64,000 nucleotides of DNA from Streblospio benedicti (taxonomy: Eukaryota > Annelida > Polychaeta > Spionida > Spionidae): NCBI GenBank assembly GCA_019095985.1, contig JAGTTF010005837.1:67745-131744 (forward strand), in the 5' to 3' direction. The notes under the pieces are model-generated. The model was not told the DNA's origin. It was given only the letters and a program-made list of their open reading frames with translations, and did not search any database. Made by a program: the position numbers and the translations under genes. Shown piece by piece: positions 11,175-23,014 of the stretch (position 1 is its first letter; each line of letters opens with the position of its first letter).

Positions 11175-11689
11175 AAAAATTGTCTCTGTTTGGGAACATT
11201 TTTGATGTTGAAATATTATTAATCAAAACATTCAAAAACTAGATACAATGTCAGACAAATGTAAGAAACTATACACCAGATCCAAGATCCAAGAAAATCA
11301 TCATTCACTAGTGAAGGGTATATTTCTCATAAAGCCATACTAGACAATCCATAAGGATTTACGAGTTTTTTGACAAATTAGTCACATTAAAAAAAAGGAG
11401 GTAGATGAAATAAATACAAAACTTGCAAATATCATTGTGGTTAACGGAGATCAGGGTGTCTTTGAAGTTCCAACACAGGGATTTGGGTTAGATGTTGGTG
11501 ATATCTGGTGTTGAGGTTGCATTCACGTTTTTTAGTGGCTCGGTCGAATATAATAATGGGAGAGACAATGAGGGTTGTCACAACAAGTTATTACACAATC
11601 TAACAGTTCACCACCGCAAACTACAAACAATTACTCATCACCAGTACTTATATGTGTGGGTCGGTCACTTCCCTTCTCTGGGGGGGGGA
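11175..11689. repeat. Non-coding; short repeat shared with 25,315-25,380
   Basis: No gene is supported. About 11,360-11,430 shares the block GACAAATTAGTCACAT and its flanks with 25,315-25,380, so both belong to one interspersed repeat. Confidence 0.35.
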
Positions 11690-11856
11690 GATCTAATCTA
11701 GATATTCTTTCAGGTCCTTGGCAAGTCATAGGACCTAGGATGTGGTCTCCACCTACACCGCCCCCTTCTCCCAGCGAGCCCGTTGATCCTCCACCCCCTC
11801 GACCTCACTACATTACTGAATTGTTAAATAAAGTGGCCAATTTTCGGTTCAGATGA
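11690..11856 (+). pseudogene. Isolated family X gene 1 exon
   Basis: Reads LDILSGPWQVIGPRMWSPP, a Pro/Ser stretch, then HYITELLNKVANFRFR and stop, matching the last exon of X gene 1. It is followed by the same AATAAATACGTTGTT signal. The rest of X is absent on both sides, and it abuts RCC1 copy B. Confidence 0.6.
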
Positions 11857-11883
11857 ATTAATTAATAAATACGTTGTTCTCTT

Positions 11884-12344
11884 CTAATTGCTCAATCTCC
11901 GTCTCCGACAGACACCTGCACCACTTTCCGGCGACCACTGCTTTTCCCAGCAACATCGACTAATCTTCGGTCCTCCATGTGTCTGCCTAAAAGCAAATTC
12001 ATCATTACAGCCCCATGTAAACACTTTTGCCCTCTGACGTGAGGCAACGCTGTGCATGCCGCCCGCACAAACTTGAACCACATTGGGAGGTAAATCGACC
12101 TTTCCTGGTTTCGTCCGATCCATGATGTCCGGTCCAAGACCGAACAGTCCAGTATCGCCTTCACTGACACTGAGGACTTGGCCTTTGTTTGTGCCATACG
12201 ATCGGGTGACAGATTTTTATTTTCTTGGCTCTATTTTCTTCTGTTGACAAGTTACTATTTATTTTTCTTGGCTCTATTTTCTTCTGTTGACAAGTTACTA
12301 TTCACTGTTCTGGTTCTTTTCGGCCTCTCTTCGGCGCCAGCCAT
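11884..12344 (-). pseudogene. RCC1: RCC1 N-terminal fragment, copy B
   Basis: The start codon (complement of 12,342-12,344) is followed by a decayed MAGA-type tail with a duplicated stretch near 12,220-12,300. Then come MDRTKPGKVDLPPNVVQVCA and KVFTWGCNDE of blade 1, and KVVQVSVGDGD of blade 2. Several frameshifts separate these pieces. It is head to head with the circovirus-like Rep fossil, with the conserved RCC1 upstream DNA between them. Confidence 0.8.
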
Positions 12345-12449
12345 AACGTTGATAAAAATTGTTTAAAATGTTGAACGGATGGACCAATTACACCGAAAAA
12401 TTCGATTTTATCGATCGTGCATTTAAATTTCCCAAGATCGAATATTGCC

Positions 12450-12776
12450 GCGCTTGAAAAAAACGATAAATCAATTTTGCTGCTGCGCAGAAGCGAAATA
12501 TAGTGAACCACAATAGAATTATTGATCGGCCCAAGGCGGGTGAACGGAGCCAAGAATTGGTGTTTCACGCTTAACAATTATACGGCGGATGAAGAAGCGA
12601 GGATACAGAGCCGGTTTCAAGATGAAACCAAGGTAATTTATGGCATATATGGACGGGAGATGGGGGAACGGCAGACCCCCCATCTACAAAGATTCGTTCA
12701 AATGGTGAACCGAAAAACCATGCAGCAAGTCAAAGCCTTGATGCAAGTAGACCAGGTCCACATACAACCTTTCTAG
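12450..12776 (+). mobile_element. rep: Fossil CRESS-DNA virus Rep fragment (circovirus-like)
   Basis: From 12,522 the frame reads GAKNWCFTLNNYTADEEARI, then VIYGIYGREMGERQTPHLQ. CFTLNNY is motif I of the HUH endonuclease of circovirus-type Rep proteins and PHLQ-F is the metal-binding motif II, with the usual spacing. Only the N-terminal endonuclease portion is present; the helicase half is not seen. It is therefore a broken endogenous viral element. The leader from 12,450 recurs at 33,740-33,815. Age is uncertain: the motifs are still crisp, which argues against great age. Confidence 0.85.
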
Positions 12777-13456
12777 TAATACTTATACACATATACATTA
12801 TTACCTATTCGGGTCCACAGAATTTGCTAGTAACTTCTAGAGATTCCTTCAGCACCGGCAAACCCACGTGTCCAAGCTGGTTTATTCTGGTCTACATCAA
12901 AAATTTTCCACTATCACCAATTCCAACCTCTATCCACATTGTTCCACTGTCATTTTGCACCACAAAACTATTCTAGCCTCTATCCATTACTTCCACATAA
13001 ATACCAAGTGTTGACACGTCATTGCCTCTTTTGCCATCAGTCCTTGGAGAACTTACTACTTGGACACGCACTCCCTTTATAACTGGCTTTTTTCATTGTG
13101 AAAATAGTATTTTCTTACATATTATTAACCACAATCTTATTATTGATATGTATATATGTTACAAATTTTTCATTTATCATTCCTAACTACAAAATTAAAA
13201 TTATATATATTCTAAATATTGATGACCCCATGTATGGATCGGTCTACATTTTTTTATCAAAGCCTACTGATGATGGATTCTCTGGCCGGAATCCGAAAAA
13301 GCTTCTAGGCAGGCCGATATGACCTTTATTCACTCGTGTGGTCATCTACATTTTCTTGTTATCAACTTATTACTAATTATTGGTATAGTCAAATTCTACC
13401 ACATCATCTTCACTTTACTAATACTTTCTTGTACACCTCTTCATTAGAGTTATATC
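12777..13456. other. Non-coding between Rep fossil and proline-rich ORF
   Basis: CT/AT-rich plus-strand sequence with repeated phrases such as CCTCTATCCA. No domain-bearing frame is seen. It could be 5' flank of family X. Confidence 0.35.
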
Positions 13457-13720
13457 ATGAGTAAACCAGCAACCTCAAAAGAGATCCAAACTGACCCGGT
13501 CGCCCCGACCGGTCTACCCCTACCACCAGAAGACCACCGCTCCTCCCCACACCTCCGCCCACATATGCGTCTTCCGGAGTATAGAGGACTTCCCCCACCT
13601 GGCTTCCCAAGACCATCAGTGCCGGCTCTCCTGGACATCCGCACTGGACCACCGCCTAGGACTTTCAACCCCCCCTCATGTGGCAGGCCGTGGGTCTTTG
13701 TTTTCTCTTCTAGCCAGTAG
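13457..13720 (+). CDS. Proline-rich ORF upstream of X
   Basis: An 87-codon frame starting MSKPATSKEIQTDPVAP, with LPLPPEDHRSSPHLRPH and PPPGFPRPSVPALLDIRTGP. Composition resembles the proline-rich last exon of X gene 1, and it lies on the same strand about 2.5 kb upstream of it. I infer a first coding exon of X gene 1. Its GC content is far above its surroundings. No homolog is recognised. Confidence 0.35.
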   Translation: MSKPATSKEIQTDPVAPTGLPLPPEDHRSSPHLRPHMRLPEYRGLPPPGFPRPSVPALLDIRTGPPPRTFNPPSCGRPWVFVFSSSQ

Positions 13721-13724
13721 TCGG

Positions 13725-13959
13725 TCCATTTTATTTCATTTTTTTATTTATTATATTATATGTAATATATTATATAATATATTACATAAGCTTATATAAA
13801 TCTATACCATTACATAATTCTATAAACTCAATTATTATGTTTGCTTTTTTTTTTTTATATTTTTTCAATAATATAACTAATACTTTATCAATTAATTATC
13901 TAAATTTATTTTATTCTAATAATAAACATTCTATATCACTATCAGCTTCTGCCACGTGG
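13725..13959. repeat. AT-rich palindromic stretch
   Basis: Contains TTATATTATATGTAATATATTATATAAT-type self-complementary AT sequence near 13,750-13,790 and poly-T runs. No gene. Confidence 0.4.
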
Positions 13960-15960
13960 CTTATTCTTCAAATACCATACTACTTACGTGTTTAACAAAA
14001 AAAACAACTACATTGATTTTTTACATATATTGATTATTTTTTGCAAGCCGATAGTACATATATTGACCATTGATCTGGTCTTCATTGTCTTGTATTATAG
14101 TACATATCTTTCTAAAAAAAAAACTTTTTAAATAAATACTTACTCTACCAAACAAAGCATGTAATATATTATTTACATTTAGACTAATAATACAACAATA
14201 TCCAATTCTTCAATCACCTACTTAATTTTCAAAATTATGACCCACACCCCTCGTTTTTTACTCAATCAATTTCATAGGCACTCACTTTATAAACTAATAC
14301 AATTATTACATTCAATTTTCTAAATATTTTTATACACTCACAATGTACCATCCCATATTACTACTACCAGTTCTTATTCAAACTACCATAATACTCGCGT
14401 GTTCAATAACCACTCAGAGATCAATTCACATATATTGATTTTTTTACATGTATGCCAATAGTATATATTATGTCTACTGGTTTTGGTTGTTTACATTACT
14501 TACGGTCGTAGTACACTTATCCATATAATCTAATATCACTCCTACCAAATTTTGTGCATATACGTTCATTTACGTATGCAACCATATCATATTTACAATA
14601 TCTATCACCACATACGCATTCATCTCTGGAATACTTAATATAAACATGGTCGTCTACCCTATTATACTTACTACATTATTCTTAATTAATATAAGTGCAC
14701 ATATAATGCACCACCCAACAATAACCATCTATTTTTTTGTTCTAATTACTATAACATTCATACGTTCAACAATTACTTAAAGAAAAACTTTTTTTATATA
14801 TTGATCTTTTTTACCTACAATCCAATAGTTTATGTCTAGTCTACGAATTATGCTCGGTCACATTGCTGGACTCATAACATACATACCCACACATTTTAAT
14901 ATCAATCCCACAAAATTTTGTGCATACACATTTACTTGCACATATCACCTTATTATAATACAACACCTACTCATAACTACGCATCTATTTCTATAATTAC
15001 CAATAACACCATCGTACCCTACTTCATTATGTTACGGGTTTCAGATTTAACATCTCAACACACTTATCTCACTCGTTTTTAACAAATGTTATTGCGCACA
15101 ATAGGCAACCATCATCACAACTATTATTACTAGTAATTTCAGAGACTTAATTCTCATATTCATTTATATCCCTTGCTGACTTGTATATGTACTATATCTC
15201 TTACGTGTTCAATAACTATATATTGATTATTGACATATATCCATCACTTTCACTAACCCTTAGTACATGTACTCTGACCGGACTTGTTTACATCTTCTGT
15301 ATCACAGTACGTATATTACTTACAAAACAACAATTTCATCAGATATCATACTCGTTTCCACTGCTATTTTAACTACCACAATATTTACGTGTTCAATACT
15401 ATATATTGATCACAAATAGATATTGATTGTTTACAATAGACCACAGTACTTATATTTTTAAATTGCTTGTTTACAATTTCTGTATCTTAGCATATTTACT
15501 TATTCTATAAAATAATATTTCTACTAGATATTACATACGTTTATTACATTCCATTCATTATAGGATTTATTTACACATTATCACATACTCATTAGTTTAC
15601 AATGTAAAAAATGCCTTCTCCACATACATGTCCATTGTATTATCAATATTTAATTGTGCTGCCTTGTCTACATAAAGAATATTCTTTTAATATCACAATA
15701 GACACACTCATTTGTCAATACTAAATCACCAAATTATTTGCATACATCTTTATCATAGACCATTGTTACACAATACCTCAATACATATAATAACATAGCT
15801 AGTATTTTTACTTCTGTACTACTTACGTGGTTTCATCATCAACTATTGATCATATTACATATATTGATCTTCTACATACATGTCCCTAGTACACATAGTG
15901 CCCACTGGTTCTATTGTCTACAATTTCATTATTATAACATACATACTCATATACCTTAAT
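13960..15960 (+). repeat. Degenerate tandem leader units of family X
   Basis: A recurring order of phrases, CTTACGTGTTCAATAACTA, ATATATTGAT, a TAGTACATAT-like word, then CTGGT...GTTTACA, appears near 13,985, 14,395, 14,770, 15,200, 15,385 and 15,825. Most spacings are about 375-440 bp and one is about 185 bp. The last unit runs directly into the conserved body of X, and the left X copy begins within this unit. Monomeric promoter arrays of this kind are known at 5' ends of some retroelements; a promoter role here is inference. Confidence 0.55.
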
Positions 15961-16195
15961 ATCGGATCTGCTTTGCATAGTGTCTGCATTATATGTTGGA
16001 TTTCATTTATAGAACAAATAATACAACATAATACCTACTCCAACGCATTTATTCATTTTTTTACTGCTGCTACTACTACCATTACAATTTTTATGTCTAC
16101 AATTATCAAACTAAAAACATTACACACATTTTTCTCATTCGTCCTTTACCAATTAAGCTTACACATAATGTAACCAACAATACTTCTACATTTCT

Positions 16196-16371
16196 ATTTT
16201 TTAGACTTAATCTAGATAGTTTTTCAGGTCCTTGGCAGCTCATAGGGCCAAGGATGCGACTTCCACCTCCACCACCACCCCCTTCCCCAGTGAACCCGCA
16301 GATTTTCAACCTCCAGAACCTGATTTCATTAGAGAATTACTTGACAAAGTGGCCAATTTCCACTTTAGATG
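16196..16371 (+). pseudogene. Family X gene 1, proline-rich last exon (right)
   Basis: Counterpart of 8,536-8,745: LDSFSGPW, a proline run and a conserved LLDKVANFHFR end with stop. It is preceded by a pyrimidine-rich acceptor (CTATTTTTTAG) and followed by TTAATAAATACG. Confidence 0.5.
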
Positions 16372-17765
16372 AAATGTTATCCATTTAATAAATACGTTGT
16401 TTTTTCATAACAACCTAGTTCTTATTTTTTAGCACCACCATTACCCACTACACTAACACTTTACGTAACACATCATATACAGACAACATATTCCCATGGC
16501 TCAGTTTCTTGCATACAACTACCTAAAAACGTTTTTACACTTATCACTTCACAATTGTCATTATCCTACACAGCACAGAACACGTCTCCATACACAAAAT
16601 TAATAAAAGGTTGTTATTCTCAACTTTGTGGTCCGGCTCCCTTGGTCTGTGTCTTATAACATTCATGGCTACAACAATAGTTCTACCATTATTATTATTT
16701 ATATACTACCGAACAAAATCCTATTTCGCAATCTCAATCCGTAACACAATGCAACCATTGTCAGTTTAAATATAATCTTCTTTAACATATCAAATCCACT
16801 ACTTTTCATTTTTTTTTTCACATATCAGGCACACGGTTTAATACCAAACATTCTCGGATCTCAATATTTATTTTTTTTAATACTTTAATAATTCTTAACA
16901 TAACGTACTCTCTTCTACTTGTTTTGAATGTCTTTCACGTTGTCTTTCACGCGTTTATTGCAAGTCAGTTTTGTCTACCTTTAGTTCACTATTGTGTATA
17001 ACATTTTACTCTCCGTTCATATCCATTAATTAGTAACATTCCCCTTGTAGCATTAATACCGTTTACACATCTCACCATTGGTTTTTTACTTTTTACTATT
17101 TTTTATTTTACTTATTATTACTGCATCCATACGGTTTTTCATTATATACGTATATTCGGTTATAGCGTTCTTACCATAATATCAGACCTTGCGCATTTAT
17201 TATCCTCACATAATGGTTAATATACATACACCAAATGTTCTTTACATATAATCCGAGTACATACCCCACCTTATACCTACACAGACACACATTGAACATA
17301 TTTCTTTACAACTGACCTCAACCCAACCGATCATGTTATTTTGTACTTTTTATTTTTTTTTGACTTCAGTTATCATATTTTCATTCACAATTACCGGGCA
17401 GCCAGTTACACTTACTGCCTAATATTAGATTATATATTTGTCTCACTACAATAGCTAATATCCATTCCTTCTTACATTTATTAATTTTTCACATAATGCA
17501 CCCGTCAACTAACTCAATACACACTTCTAATTACACGTATTATAGTTTGAACATTTATATAATACAATTGTTTTATGTTTTTCCTGTTTTTTTTTCACGT
17601 TTCTTCTACCTTTTATTATATATGATGCTTTCTATATATATGTATACATATATATATTTATATATATTTTCTTTCCTCATTACTGATATTTATTACATAC
17701 TCTGAATATGGCCACTATCAACGTAATCGCTCCTCTACTATGCAATTAATTATTTCTTTTACAGA
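16372..17765. other. Family X spacer (right), no gene seen
   Basis: AT-rich counterpart of 7,180-8,535, with an (AT)-rich run at about 17,625-17,670. It ends at a strong acceptor (ATTTCTTTTACAG) before the Pro/Thr-rich exon. Confidence 0.5.
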
Positions 17766-18780
17766 GCCAAGACCGCCACCCAGATTTTTTTAACCCCTAC
17801 TACAACACAAAAATGCTTACGTTCAAACCAACAAAATCTACCTATTATAGCAACCCCCACCCCTACAACAAACAGTAACCAATTTCAAACGCAAAATTGG
17901 GCCATACTGGCCATCGGCTGGTACATACTATTCCGGCTTACTCCCACCACCTCCTAAGATAGCTAAACAGGCAAACAAAAAACCTTCTCCCGTAATACAG
18001 ACTCACCCGGACCCAACATTACCAAGGAACACAAACGACAAATTAACCAAACAATTAAACTTCAACTGGCCAAATATGTGGGCTCGTCGGCAGCGCTTTG
18101 CCTCAATAGCCTCGTCCCTTATCCCGTCGACAACTACTATTAACAATTCCACAGCTGTTACGGCACGCCTAATCATGTATCCACAATCACAGATATCAGC
18201 GACATCCTCCGACCCCCTACGCACATTCTCAATAACCAACACTAAAGACCAGGGTGTTATGTGTGACATTCTGGTTCCCTGGTCTCTCCACGATGACGTC
18301 AATACCCTACCTAATCCACCACCATCTACACATGTATCAACCCTTACCACACATCCAAAATCACAAAAAAGAACACATGGTATCCGTCCGCATCACTCTC
18401 CAATGACTAGTACACCGAAAAAACAGTCGACGGATAATACCTCCTCGAACTACCCTGCTTCATCTTCATCACAAAATCCTTCAATTCGACGCTGAACGTG
18501 ACTTAGCAGAATTGTCCCTCTCACAACATTCAACAAACCTCAATGAAATGCTTGACCTTCATACAGCTTTGAATCTTCTGGATGTAGACCACGATGCACA
18601 GAACTGCACACCCCTCTGACCAAACCCAGTAGTGACACCACCCAGACCAACACCCTCCATACTACTCACCATCCTATTATTAAGCAAAATAATACACATG
18701 TCACATCGGCGGAACATGTTAACTCTCCAAATTTAGAACGAACTTCAGATCCAGCTCAACCACCTACCAAAAACTAAAAT
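17766..18780 (+). pseudogene. Family X gene 2, Pro/Thr/Ser-rich part (right)
   Basis: Contains FKRKIGPYWPSAGTYYSG and LLPPPPKIAKQANKKP, then a Thr/Ser-rich stretch, as in the left copy. The frame is broken in several places. Confidence 0.5.
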
Positions 18781-18918
18781 ACTCAGTCAAAAAGAGCTAT
18801 TCTACTAAACCCCAACAAGACCCTCCGTTGACCCCCTTGTCAAGCTACACGGTTACTCCTGGCGCATCCATCCACTTACCCTATCAAGACAGGATCACCA
18901 AGTCACAGTTCACTCAAA

Positions 18919-19630
18919 ATGGACTTCCGTCACCCCCCTCGTTCTAGATTTATATGGTTTTGCGACTCTAACGGGGCTAGAATCTATAACCATCTACCTA
19001 ACAAAACGGAAACACATATATACACGATTCCAGGAGCACATTTATCGATTTTATTGGAAGGATTGCACAACTCATTGGACAATCTCATCGATTCTGATGC
19101 ATACATGAGAGTTTCAGACATTGTGGTGACAAATTGGGGGTATTGAATTTTCACTACAACACCCTTAAGGAAGCTGTTTCTGATGTACAAAAGCTTCTAT
19201 CCCTTTTGAACCAAATTTTCCATAAGCAGCTATACATATACATGAGCCTCATAGACCGTACCATCTGACCACCAAACAACTTCACTCACTTAGTAGCTAC
19301 ATCGCAGCCTTACATGACCCATCTGCTCAAAACAATTCAGGCATCTTTCCCGCCTTTTACATCATACCACAAAACTACATAGGGTCTTATATCAAAGAGT
19401 ATGATTCCTCGGGGTTTACATCGGGGCTTCCAGCTTACTTCATAACCGTTAACACTAACTCTAACAATAACACTGACCCATCTACATCTACTGACAAACG
19501 GCTCAATGTCCATTTCGATTCAGATAAGGCTAAAGACCTCATTGACACGGCATTCAAACTCTTTAAAACTAGAGTTGAATCTGAAGACAAAAACTCTTAG
19601 CTTCTTTGGACAATTCGGTCGATACTTAAA
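18919..19630 (+). pseudogene. Family X gene 2, SGNH-like domain (right)
   Basis: The N-terminus is better preserved here than on the left: MDFRHPPRSRFIWFCDSNG gives a clear DSNG block I, followed by HIYTIPGAHLSILLEGLHN. The middle and end match the left copy but the frame is interrupted. It ends near 19,630, about 10 bp before the element boundary. Confidence 0.55.
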
Positions 19631-19651
19631 ATTCAAATCTTAAACATATTT

Positions 19652-19700
19652 CCCCCCCCCCCCCCCCCACATACACACACACACATACACACACATATCA
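19652..19700 (+). repeat. Poly-C run and (CA)n microsatellite
   Basis: Seventeen C residues at 19,652-19,668 followed by an ACAC/ACAT repeat. It lies at the 3' edge of X. Confidence 0.9.
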
Positions 19701-19961
19701 CATACCTATCTTGTTAAACAGACATATTGAATACACTACACACAATACAAAACTTACACATACACATATCATAGTCCCCCCATGGTGGCACGTGCAACCA
19801 GCGTCACCACTTTGACGAGACCATGAGGCCCCCAGCGGCTACTCCAACCTAAGAGAAGTGTGCTTCCACCACCACCAACACTTATCACATGGACCTAGAC
19901 ATTCATGGGAGGGCCTATATTCATACCATCTTCTGCTCCCCTGCACATCACATCAATCTAG
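19701..19961. other. No gene seen
   Basis: CA-rich, then GC-richer sequence without a supported exon or repeat match in the window. Confidence 0.4.
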
Positions 19962-20345
19962 ATGATTAATACTAGTAATCCCAACACCACAAGCACATTT
20001 ATTCTCTGCAGTTTTCATGATGATTCTGTTTTATTTATTTTCAGATGGCGTTCCAAGTACCAGCTCATTGTAAAATTAAGGTATGTGTTGACAAATTACT
20101 CAATTAAGCGGGCTGCTACAACAAGCATGGCAGCAATAGCCACTTTCGTAAATGAGGGGCATCATCAAAACATTGAGACGCATTTACAAGGCATGAGGGC
20201 AAATATCCCCAAAACTCTTGCTTCAGTTGTGGAAGAATTAGAAAATGTTAAAAAAATTATGCTTCAAACAGCATCAAGATCACCAGGACGAGGAAAAAAG
20301 CGGGACACAGATATAATTTCATTGAAAAAAAATAGAAATTAATTA
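19962..20345 (+). pseudogene. Family Y coiled-coil gene, copy 1
   Basis: Starts with SNPNTTSTFILCSFHDDSV, passes an acceptor (TTATTTTCAG), then MAFQVPAHCKIKV-type sequence as in its sisters, then MAAIATFVNEGHHQNIETH and KTLASVVEELENVKKI. The latter part has heptad spacing typical of a coiled coil. The C-terminal half is missing. It is followed at once by copy 2 in the same orientation, so the pair is a tandem duplication. Confidence 0.5.
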
Positions 20346-20346
20346 T

Positions 20347-20905
20347 TTAATGATTATGAATACTAGTAATCCCAACACCACAGGCACATTTATTCTCTGC
20401 AGTTTTCATGATGATTCTGTGTATTTTTTTTTTCAAATGGTGTTCCAAGTACCTGCTCATTGCAAAATCAAGGTATGTGTGGACAAAGTTCAGCAATTGT
20501 CCTTTGCTGTAACAACAAGCTTGGCAGCAATGGAGACTTTTTGTGAATGAGGGAAATCATAACAACATTGAAACTCATCTGCATGCAATGAGGACAAACA
20601 TTCCTCAAACTGTCTCTTCAGTAGTTGAGGAACTGGAGCGGAAATAATCTCTTTGAAAAAAGACATTGCAAATTTAGAAAGAAAACTGACAGAGGCAAAT
20701 GAAGTGCTGGCGGCCTCTTTCTCGAATGTTTTTGAGGAAGAAGTAAATGACGATGAGAAGAAGCAGGCGCAGGAAACAAATGAAGCTGAGAAGAAAACAG
20801 AACATGATACAAAGAAATCCCAAAAAGCTGCTGCAAGAAAGAGAAACATGTAGTGCAGACATTATTGACATCTCATCATTGAAGAAATCAAAGTCACAGT
20901 GAACA
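20347..20905 (+). pseudogene. Family Y coiled-coil gene, copy 2
   Basis: Repeats copy 1 from NTSNPNTTGTFILCSFHDDS, and after a frameshift and a small internal deletion continues with ISLKKDIANLERKLTEANEV, LAASFSNVFEEEVNDDEKK and an Ala/Lys-rich basic end (KKSQKAAARKR). The sequence then matches the 3' UTR of copy 3, down to the TAATAATAAACAGATGACAA block near 21,060. Confidence 0.5.
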
Positions 20906-21640
20906 ATTTGTGAAGTGTTTTTTTTTATAGTTCAACAGTGACAATGCCATTTACATATATATACAGTAACCTATACATTAAGTGATTAATAAAAATGTAT
21001 CATATAATGAATGAGTTCTTTTAATGTATGTAATAATGCTTTAAATACATTCAAAATTTATTAATAATAAACAGATGACAACAGGTTTGGGATTAGCCTT
21101 TATTCAACTAAGTCTGCTGATGAATATCATTAAATGCGGATATGCAAAAAATTTTCAGACGTCCTGTTAAGCCATTGAAATCTCGCTCTTGCAGTCATCA
21201 TACAGGGTTCTAAAAAAATCAATATTTTATTTGAACATAATGAACCCAGCCAGTACTGCAGGGGACTTTCTGAGTTGTGGCCAAGGGCTCTTATTTGGAA
21301 AATATGGCTTCCAATTCCTGTTCAATTTAAAAACAATACATTTCAATGAGACATTTAAGAACTTATTAACTAAGAATAAGTGCATTTTTATGATTTTCTA
21401 TTTTGAAATCCTGCAAAGTTGTAAATACTTTACAAGAAAATAACTACATACTGCGTCTCTCCCCAAGAAATCAGATCATTTGTAAACAGCACAAGAGTTT
21501 ATTATATAAAAAATGATCTAATTATACAAAAGTTCTTGAGATTACAGACTTCATTCTTCAGTATAATGTACTTAGGTATTTACACATTAAAAATATTGCA
21601 AAATAAAAAAAAAATATTGTTTTGGCCTAATTGAGTTCAC
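20906..21640. other. Family Y 3' UTR and unexplained sequence
   Basis: Up to about 21,110 the sequence matches 35,310-35,520 after copy 3 and is Y 3' flank. Beyond that I see no gene. Confidence 0.45.
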
Positions 21641-21884
21641 AGTCCCCTTAAAGCGGCACCAGTCTGGTCGTGGTCAATCTCAGAGGCCAGCGAGGGAGCG
21701 CTTGAGCTTCTTTTCAAGAATCAGAAGACGTGTGGGAAGAAGGCAGTACAGGGGGAGACGAACAGCGGGAGGAAGTGGTGGAGACGAGCCGAGGACGACT
21801 GCTGCCGTAAACCAGGGAGACACTGGCCAGGTGTGGCAAGGAATGATAGATTATTATTTAATTTATTTTCATTTTATTTAACAG

Positions 21885-22097
21885 TCCTGGGCAGAAGAAC
21901 TAGAGGTAGAACAAAGGGAGCCAGCAGTCGAGGACGGTGACTCAGCATCAGAAGACGGGTGGGAAGAAGGCACAGGGGGAGACGAACAGTGGGGAGGAAG
22001 TGGTGAAGACGAGCCAGGGGCGTCTGCTGCCGTAAACCAGGAAGCCACCGGCCGGGTGTGGAGAGGAATGATATATTATTATTTGATGTGTACTTAA
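21885..22097 (+). CDS. Family Z acidic exon
   Basis: After a TTTATTTAACAG acceptor it reads SWAEELEVEQREPAVEDGD, SASEDGWEEGTGGDEQWGG and a GRVWRG end. It is highly acidic and probably disordered. The SWA start echoes the SWAV of family W. A degenerate duplicate of its second half lies just upstream at about 21,715-21,850. Copies: 290-450 (minus), 33,475-33,580 and 45,522-45,666. Confidence 0.5.
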   Translation, partial: SWAEELEVEQREPAVEDGDSASEDGWEEGTGGDEQWGGSGEDEPGASAAVNQEATGRVWRGMIYYYLMCT

Positions 22098-22636
22098 TTT
22101 ATCTCAAATAAAAGAGGATGTCTACAAAGCCAATACATAGGTGCATAATATAGATACAGATAGTTATATATATATTTCAGTTAGCAGTCTCAAATTAATT
22201 TGTTCATAATTACTTTACACTTTGCACATTACTAGGTTAATAAAATAGGTAAAAAATATTTTTCCTCCCCATTCTCCCCGAGACCAGAGACGGCCGCATT
22301 CGATCCTTCCCAATGCATAGATGATAGGTAAGTATTGGTTTAAACATATTTTATTTCAAAAATGAAAAAAAGGATTTTGGCAAAATGCGACTTGAGCCGT
22401 CTCCACACATATACACTAACACTTTCACACAAGAACATGAAACAGAGTGGTAAATCACATTTAAAATATAAACACAAAATAAATTTTTATTATGATTAAA
22501 AGCCTGAAGAAGGACCAAGTTTGTTTTCCGATGGCTCTTTGTAAGTGGAAGACATTCCAGCAATAGTCCTGCTCTCCATTTAAATACATTAATTTTTTAA
22601 GAAAAAGTATTTGTTTTGATGGCTCTTTCATTCCAG

Positions 22637-22699
22637 CAGCAGCGCCAGCAGCAGCGCCAGCAGCAGCAGCCAGACCGCCAGCAGCCAAGTGAGCGACAA
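22637..22699 (+). CDS. Family Z Gln-rich exon
   Basis: Twenty-one codons between TTTCATTCCAG and GTAAGTG, beginning QQRQQQRQQQQPDRQQ. The CAG repeat makes it prone to length change. Its splice borders are among the best in the window. Confidence 0.45.
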
Positions 22700-22814
22700 G
22701 TAAGTGTAAAGATTTTAACAAGTCTAAAATTTTGGTGGTCTTCATCTAAATACTTCAATATCCTAATTGTAGAAAGTTGTTGTGATGGCTCTATTTCTTT
22801 GCTTTTCATGGAAG

Positions 22815-22858
22815 GTTAATGTCCATGCTAGGGTGCAAGCCAATGGCCGTCAGGCACA
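22815..22858 (+). CDS. Family Z short exon
   Basis: Reads VNVHARVQANGRQA with a split last codon. The acceptor is weak (CATGGAAG) but the donor is strong (GTAAGTTTT). The two leftover bases plus one base of the next exon keep the frame into the SGNH exon. Confidence 0.4.
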
Positions 22859-23014
22859 GTAAGTTTTGTGCTGTTTAGTTTTGTTTGTTTTTCCAATGTT
22901 GGCATTACTTCTTGTATTATTAAGTGATAAATTTGTATGCATGATTATTGCACCGAAAGCTATCATTGATAAATCTGAAACACATCAACAATTTTTGCTT
23001 TTCATTATTAACAG

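Larger units (their letters stand above)
15890..19640 (+). mobile_element. Family X, right copy
   Basis: Inverse of 9,015-5,272 from end to end, with the same two-gene order. It carries more decay than the left copy. Its 3' boundary lies at about 19,640, where a poly-C/CA tract begins and the two copies stop matching. It has the tandem leader the left copy lacks. Confidence 0.75.

Noticed and set aside
13960-15960. CRISPR array
   Set aside because: Units are hundreds of bases long, degenerate and without short constant repeats alternating with unique spacers; the DNA is eukaryotic.
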